From contig JAIWNF010000044.1 of NCBI GenBank assembly GCA_025093555.1, forward strand, positions 372,001 to 436,000: a DNA stretch of 64,000 nucleotides, written 5' to 3'. Positions 58,562-64,000 of this stretch are shown one piece after another. The notes beneath the pieces were generated by a model. The model was not told where the DNA came from. It saw only the letters and a program-made list of their open reading frames with translations, and searched no databases. Numbering within the stretch: position 1 is the first letter of the stretch; each line of letters begins with the position of its first letter. This DNA is from Circinella umbellata. Its lineage: Eukaryota > Mucoromycota > Mucoromycetes > Mucorales > Lichtheimiaceae. A program made the position numbers and the translations under genes.

Positions 58562-59400
58562 CGTTGCCACGGAATACTGATACATAGTTTGAAATTCCAT
58601 CAGCTAGAGTAAAAGAAACGTAAGGCAAAAATAAAAGGTATTGTAAAAGGTATACAATACACTCCTAGAATCGAATTTATTAGAGGTAAGAAGACCAATG
58701 AATTTCTATGCTCGCTCTTTGTTATTCATAGTCGATATTTCACCAGACAGCGTTCAAATAAACCCTTTGTAGGTATGGTTTAGTATATTATAATACGGTG
58801 ACCTATATCTTCTCACTGCATATTAATGGTACAGTAAATTTAATAAAGAGAATTAACAGAAAAAGAACTTAAGGTAAAAGAGAACTGAAGAAAAGAATTT
58901 GAAAGTAGCAATTGCAAAAAGACTCAAAAGTGGGATCCAATTAAATGGCACACTGAATATTTAAACTAGAACAGGATTTATGATGGAAGCATGTGACTAT
59001 AGTCGATAACGATGATGATACGTACGTAATGGAAAAGATAAAGATAATAAATGTTGTTTATAATGGGGATAATGCTAATACTATTAATAATATATATGGG
59101 GAAAAAATTGGGTATGTAACGGAACGAACGTGACAATAGTCGACATTTTTTTTCTTTGTTCTCATCACTCTCTTATTCCTCACCCCCCATTTTTTCGATA
59201 TCATTATCATAAACAAAAGATGCCATATGTAAAATATCCTATATATAGATTTATATAAATTTACAAATTTACATTTAAAACTTGATACTAAAGTGGTGTA
59301 AGAATGGGATTAGAAAAAAAAGGAAGAAGGGTAAACAGCGATATTTAAATGATTGACAATCATTATAACGATCGCTGGGGAAAATTGGTTCGGCAATCAA
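58562..59400. other. Intergenic, no gene seen
   Basis: AT-rich DNA without long frames. Nothing recognised apart from simple A/T runs. Confidence 0.4.
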
Positions 59401-60084
59401 ACAAGTTGATTTTTTTATTGTGTAGTAGTTCTTCCCTACTGAATATCTCTATCAAGTGCTATTGTGGCAAGTGATCGATTATAATATTTTTGATGTTTGG
59501 GAGAGTCCTAATACACAAAAAGCATTGGATTAGTTCTTTCGATTTTCTTCATTGTTTTCCAGAATTACAGATTAATTAACTTACGAAAGGAACTCCTTCA
59601 AATCCTCAACATTGGTAGTTAGACCGGCAAAGTCCAAGGCCACAAGGGAAACATCATTGCCCCCTTGGGCGATAAATGTCAGCATTTCTATAAAAATAAA
59701 TTGTCAGTGTGATCCAAAACAAACCACTACAACCAGGGGGGGTTTGCCTTGGGTTGTGCCATGAACCCCTTCAAATTCTGATATATCAAAGTTTATTTGC
59801 AAATCTCTTTCACGAATTGGTTTATCCGCTGGAGATGATGGAGACATATATATCTTGTCTACCATAGATGTTGTTTGAAGTTTTGTCACCATTCTTTACA
59901 GAAGGCGGACACGTGTCTTTCTACTACAATTGACTGTAGACTTACGGCAGTAGCCGATTATTACATGATTTTCTTTTTTCAGTTGTTGAATTTGTTCCTG
60001 AAAGGTAGGAATATGCATTTGAATTCCTTTCGCTACGACGGCTATAAAATATATACTTATAAATATTATTTCTTCAATAAGCAA
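59401..60084 (-). pseudogene. Broken recombinase-like gene of unknown family
   Basis: The minus strand reads IPTFQEQIQQLKKENHVIIG, then YCRKSTVNCSRKTRVRLL, a TAA stop at about 59897, and RMVTKLQTTSMVDKIYMSPS, PADKPIRERDLQINFDISEF, EGVHGTTQ. A second exon at 59589-59690 gives EMLTFIAQGGNDVSLVALDF and AGLTTNVEDLKEFLS, ending at GTAAGT. The GYCRKS start followed by a helix with paired arginines recalls the N-terminus of serine recombinases (YCRVS). That is a suggestion only, and the catalytic layout was not confirmed. The 5' side is cut off by the hAT-like copy at 60108, and there is one premature stop. Confidence 0.45.
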
Positions 60085-60107
60085 TCAGATGCACGACTTA
60101 CCATGAT

Positions 60108-60643
60108 TAGGGATCTTAGTACAATCCGGATTTATAAACCGATCCGTTTTTCATACGGATTGGATCGGATTTGGATTGTGTCTCAACGAATTCGGATCGG
60201 ATTCGGATCGTAATTCTACAATCCGGATTGTAAACGGATTGAGATCTATGGATCCGTCGGATTTTTCTGATCCGTCATTATAATTATAGAGTAATGGATC
60301 AAAGTTTTAACAATGCTGTGGTAAGGTATATATATATATATTCAAATAAAGAAGAGAGTAAGTTTTTGTATATTATTATATACTTAAATAGAGCAGTTGA
60401 ACAGAAAAGTAGTAATGGTTTTAATATAGAAAAAAAAATATCTGAAAAGAAAGAAACAAAAATTGAAGATTAAAAAGAGAGATTAATGAACTTAATTACT
60501 ATTTTTATTAATCTAGTAATGATAAAGAGAATTATGAACTTTTATTTGGTTGTAAACAGAAAAGGTAAACTTATACATTTTTTTTTTTCAGCACACAGGA
60601 AATTTACTACTTGCCCCCACAAAAAAAAAGTCCACGTCATGTT
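60108..60643. mobile_element. hAT-like element, copy 2 (truncated)
   Basis: Starts TAGGGATCTTAGTACAATCC and follows copy 3 closely through the ATCCG-rich end, the poly-T and CCCCCACAAAAAAAA segments, to CCACGTCATGTT, where similarity stops. The other end and target duplication are missing. It abuts the 5' side of the broken recombinase-like gene, and on its right a fragment of a tyrosine-recombinase gene. Confidence 0.88.
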
Positions 60644-60691
60644 CAAAATGTTGGTGAAATGAAGACGAAAAATGTGATAGATGCTCTCTGA
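60644..60691 (+). pseudogene. Inverted fragment of a DIRS tyrosine-recombinase 3' end
   Basis: Plus-strand CAAAATGTTGGTGAAATGAA and the following bases are an inverted copy of 60889-60930 (the end of the recombinase frame below), with one indel and one mismatch over about 41 bp. It codes QNVGEMKTKN in the plus direction. It marks the tail of a second DIRS copy pointing towards the first. Confidence 0.65.
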
Positions 60692-60893
60692 GCCACGCTT
60701 TATTTTCCTTTTCTGTAATAAAATAATAATTTTCCCTTTCTTCCCCATATCTTTCTGCTAAGCATAGTTTCAATTTTTTTTTTTTTTTTTTTTAGGGATG
60801 GGAATATTGAATGATGATAAATATATAAAAGTAATGATAAAATAATAAACTACTATCCGAAAAAACGATGGTACCAAGAAGGGTGGGCATCTA

Positions 60894-61535
60894 TCACATT
60901 TTTTGTCTTATTTCACCAACATTTTGATTGTTTGTCATTTCTAAAGCAATCTCAGTTGGTTCCATTCCGACTCCAAATGTGATAGGCTTCTCTGATAAAG
61001 AAAAAATTGAATTTGTAATGGCTGAACTTGAGGATGCCTGTGCTGTTGGTTTATAATAAAGTTTTTCAAAGGTATTGCTGTAGAGACTCCAATTTGCATG
61101 TTCCTTTACTGATTGTATAGAATGACCTTTTTGAACAGCTTTAGTGCTTGAGGTTGAACGGATAGAGTGAGCTTTGTATATTGTTGTACCGATGCCAGAT
61201 GAATTCATAATATTCTTTACCCATTGTGACATTGTGGATGGCCTGATTGATGAGACTTTTTCAGGTTGATTGATATAAGCTAAAAACAAGGTGTGATCTT
61301 CGTCAAGTTCCATTCTTAAGTCTTGTGTCTTGTTAATAAATTCATTTAATGTATGTACTGGGCAAATATTGTGATCGATAATAACACCCAGTCTAATGGT
61401 TTTTACTTGAGTTTCCTTTGGTTGTCTAAAATGGATAGTAACTGATTCAAGTTGCGGATCTTGAGGTGAGGTGGAATAATTGAATAAAACATCCCGGTAT
61501 TGTAAACGACCAATATCAGACCTAGGTCTCGCCAT
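60894..61535 (-). pseudogene. DIRS-type tyrosine recombinase domain
   Basis: C-terminal integrase domain of a DIRS retroelement, which would insert the circular cDNA. Reads MARPRSDIGRLQYRDVLF, VHTLNEFINKTQDLR, SSIRPSTMSQWVKNIMNSSG, then the catalytic H-x-x-R in KAHSIRSTSSTKAVQKGHS, and EHANWSLYSNTFEKLYYKP with the second-box H/N-W and the candidate nucleophile tyrosine. The first part of the domain is in another frame upstream (61565-61860, KRSQLETWDTDKMIQHILKN), joined by a one-base shift near 61565. A TAA lies further 5' near 61865, so the copy is inactive. Confidence 0.85.
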
Positions 61536-62279
61536 AGTAGCTAAGCATAATAAGGCTATCGTTTTGTTGCAAATTGTGTAGTGTTAGATTGGTAGTATTA
61601 TTCCAATTTTTTAATATATGTTGAATCATCTTGTCTGTATCCCATGTTTCTAGTTGACTTCGTTTTGGGATTGAATTGTCTGATCTTCTTTTTGAAGCAA
61701 AGAAGTCTTGAATAAGTTGTTGTTGTGCAATAGGTGGTTGCTCGGAGTGGATAACTTTGAAAACCGCAGCAATAGAGGATTGAAGGTTGTTTAGATGAGT
61801 CGCACTATATTGATTGTTTTCTACTAAAAAATGTAAGACATTTGGTATGTTATATTCTTCAGGATCTTATATTGGGTCTTGTTTTTTGCACCATTTTACC
61901 CAATGGTTCCAACTGTGATTGTAATTTCTTGCAGTAGATGACCTTGTAGACTTATTTATGAACTCAATACTGTCTTCATTGAGCTGACTAGACTCTCCCT
62001 TGAGTGGGGATAACAGCCAAGCGGCTAGGTAAAACCTTGTTGAGGTTTTCATGATGATTGGGTAATCTAGATGTTGCATCTTGAGTAACATAGGGAACCA
62101 AAACTGACTCGGCCAGAAAGGGGTCACTAGCAATGCTTGATGAATCTTTTGTTGTTTTATTTTTTAGATTACCCTCAGAATCAGCTTCCATGGCGGGTTT
62201 AAGTACATTCCTTTCTTGATCCAAGTTTGTGTCATTACATCTTGTGCCTCGGCTTGAGGGCCCGGGTGCAAGCTCCAGT

Positions 62280-63362
62280 TAGGGATCTTAGTACAATCCG
62301 GATTTATAAACCGATCCGTTTTTCATACGGATTGGATCGGATTCGGATTGTGTCTCAACGGATTCGGATCGGATTCGGATCGTAATTCTACAATCCGGAT
62401 TGTAAACGGATTGAGATCTATGGATCCGTCGGATTTTTCTGATCCGTCATTATAATTATAGAGTAATGGATCAAAGTTTTAACAATGCTGTGGTAAGGTA
62501 TATATATATATTCAAATAAAGAAGAGAGTAAGTTTTTGTATACTATTATATACTTGAATAGAGCAGTTGAAAAGAAAAGTAGTAATGGCTTTAATATAGA
62601 AAAGAAATATCTGAAAAGAAAAAAACAAAAATTGAAGATTAAAAAAGAGAGATTAATGAACTTAATTATTATTTTTATTAATCTAGTAATGATAAAGAGA
62701 ATTATGAACTTTTATTTGGTTGTAAAACAGAAAAGGTAATTTATACCTCTTTTTTTTTTCAGCACACTACTCGCCCCCACAAAAAAAAAATCCACGTCAT
62801 GTTATATTTCTACCACCACCATAACTTTTTTTTTCACTATAAACTTTTTTATCACTATAACTTTTTTTTTACTACTATAACTTTCCCACTATAATTTTTT
62901 TTCAACTATAACTTTCTTTTCCATTGTAACTTCTTTTTTCCCATATTATAACTTTTTATTACTACAATTTTTTTTTTACTACAATTCTTTTTTTATTATA
63001 ACTTATTTATTTCCTATTATGTTTTTCAAACCAAAATAATAAAATCATCTAAAAACAATGCACCTCTGTTACCAATGTTTTACTTTTCTTAAACGATCTC
63101 AAACGACTACTATACACAATCTTGTAAAATACCTTCTCTCATGAAAAAATACTGTGACATCTACTATATAGTCTAAATTTTCATCTAATTGATTCTTTTG
63201 CATTACGGATTACGGATTCAATCCGGATTTTCACGAAACGGATTCGGATTGCAATTCTCTAATCCGTGGACAATCCGGATTTCTGAAAATCCGATCCGTT
63301 TCAAAACGGATCGGATTCGAAATGGTGCCAATCCGATCCGGATCGGTCTACTAAGAACCCTA
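62280..63362. mobile_element. hAT-like non-autonomous element, copy 3 (1083 bp)
   Basis: Same ends as copy 1 in opposite orientation (starts TAGGGATCTTAGTACAATCC; the right end inverted starts TAGGGTTCTTAGTAGACCGA). It is flanked by a perfect 8-bp duplication GCTCCAGT (62272-62279 and 63363-63370). It is very similar to copy 1 along its length, including the ATCCG-rich arms and the CACTATAAC/TTTT repeats of the centre, and carries no transposase frame. The insertion lies inside the DIRS relic. Confidence 0.92.
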
Positions 63363-63370
63363 GCTCCAGT

Positions 63371-63962
63371 ATCTCTTTAATTGGTGATTGTGCATTGCTG
63401 TAAATGCGTCGATCTTCAGCCGTCCCCATTTTTGTTGTATTCTCTTGAACATTTTCATTGGAATTGGTTGTTCGTAAAGAGGGATTTTCTTTCTCGATAG
63501 TTGGTCTGCACTGATGTTCTTGATTCCTTAGACATGTTGGTGAATCACCTTTAACTGATATTGATTGCACAGGTCTTGAATTTTTACTGCTAAATCCTAT
63601 AGATGAAATGATGCTGTCCCTCCATCTTTGGTGGTGTATTTTAGTGCTGTGGTATCGTCAGTGAAGACCTTTATTGTACAGTTTCTGTATTTTATGGCAT
63701 GGATTTTCAGTGCATAATATACTGCCATCAGTTCTCTTACGTTTATTGAGGTTGTTTTTGTTCCTAATTCCAAAATCCAAATGTTTTTGTCATCAGTGAG
63801 CTTATTCCCCAACCCGTATCTGAGCTGTCGGTGTAAATAGTGATGTCCGGTGATACGAGAGGTATCGATTGAATTGGAAGACCATTCTTTGCCATTATGG
63901 ACTCTTTCCACTATTGTATTTCTTGTTTGCTTTGGGTTGAGGTAAGACATGGCTTTTCCCAA
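63371..63962 (-). pseudogene. RNase H domain and C-terminal linker of the DIRS relic
   Basis: Minus-strand 63597-63962 reads HHYLHRQLRYGLGNKL, KNIWILELGTKTTSINVREL, MAVYYALKIHAIKYR and KVFTDDTTALKYTTKDGGTA. This is the RNase H pattern with the E of NVRELMAVYYAL and the D of VFTDDTT. The 63371-63570 stretch continues in other frames (PTCLRNQEHQCRPTIEKENP), showing frameshifts. The RT domain would lie further right, outside the window. Confidence 0.8.
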
Positions 63963-64000
63963 TTCTGGTGATTTAGATGTAAGGCTCTTGCAAGATCCCG

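Larger units (their letters stand above)
60894..64000 (-). mobile_element. DIRS-like retrotransposon relic, running off the right edge
   Basis: Domain order on the minus strand is RNase H (63597-63962), a linker (61867-62224, with WPSQFWFPMLLKMQHLDYPI and FYLAAWLLSPLKGESSQLN), then tyrosine recombinase. This is the DIRS order, and reverse transcriptase should lie beyond 64000. Stops and frame changes are scattered through it. An hAT-like element (62280-63362) sits in the linker between RNase H and recombinase. Confidence 0.85.

Overview
This is a 64 kb stretch of AT-rich, intron-rich nuclear DNA from a fungus. The best guess is Mucoromycota (a Mucorales-like genome). The evidence is many short GT-AG introns, close fungal versions of conserved eukaryotic genes, a U12-type AT-AC intron, two decayed gene families that resemble Mucoromycota-restricted families I know of, and a mixture of MULE, DIRS, hAT-like and pogo-like elements. 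The species cannot be fixed from sequence alone.

The left part (0-27 kb) holds conserved single-copy genes. The last codons of a glycine-rich protein lie at the left edge. They are followed by pyruvate dehydrogenase kinase (minus), the GPI-transamidase subunit PIG-T/Gpi16 (minus), and a divergent TBC1D20-type Rab1 GAP (plus) containing the AT-AC intron. After a decayed FAR1-MULE-OTU transposon (10.3-13.4 kb) and an unrecognised minus-strand gene (13.4-15.2 kb), the run resumes at 20.6 kb. There lie a class I methyltransferase with an N-myristoylation signal, COP9 signalosome subunit 3, and a convergent universal-stress-protein-domain gene.

The middle (27-46 kb) alternates between mobile-element debris and Niemann-Pick C1 (37.7-42.0 kb, minus, 1308 residues over five exons). 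The debris includes one intact-looking and one degraded copy of a gene family with a possible nuclease-like C-terminus. One of these is split by a 722-bp TA-flanked element. There are also several small inverted-repeat elements, a 116-bp tandem array and a non-LTR reverse-transcriptase relic.

The right part (46-64 kb) has a DUF1399 glycine-rich-domain protein (46.0-49.8 kb, minus). Next is a second possibly nuclease-like gene broken by nonsense codons and by a 1091-bp hAT-like element with a perfect 8-bp target duplication. A 1.9-kb inverted-repeat unit carrying one 308-codon ORF follows, then a broken recombinase-like gene. A DIRS retroelement relic runs off the right edge and is itself interrupted by a second 1083-bp copy of the same hAT-like element. 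A third, truncated copy lies between them. Housekeeping genes supply mitochondrial pyruvate control, ER GPI anchoring, early-secretory Rab control, sterol export and protein-degradation control. The rest is a nested transposon landscape. No tRNA, rRNA or CRISPR was found.
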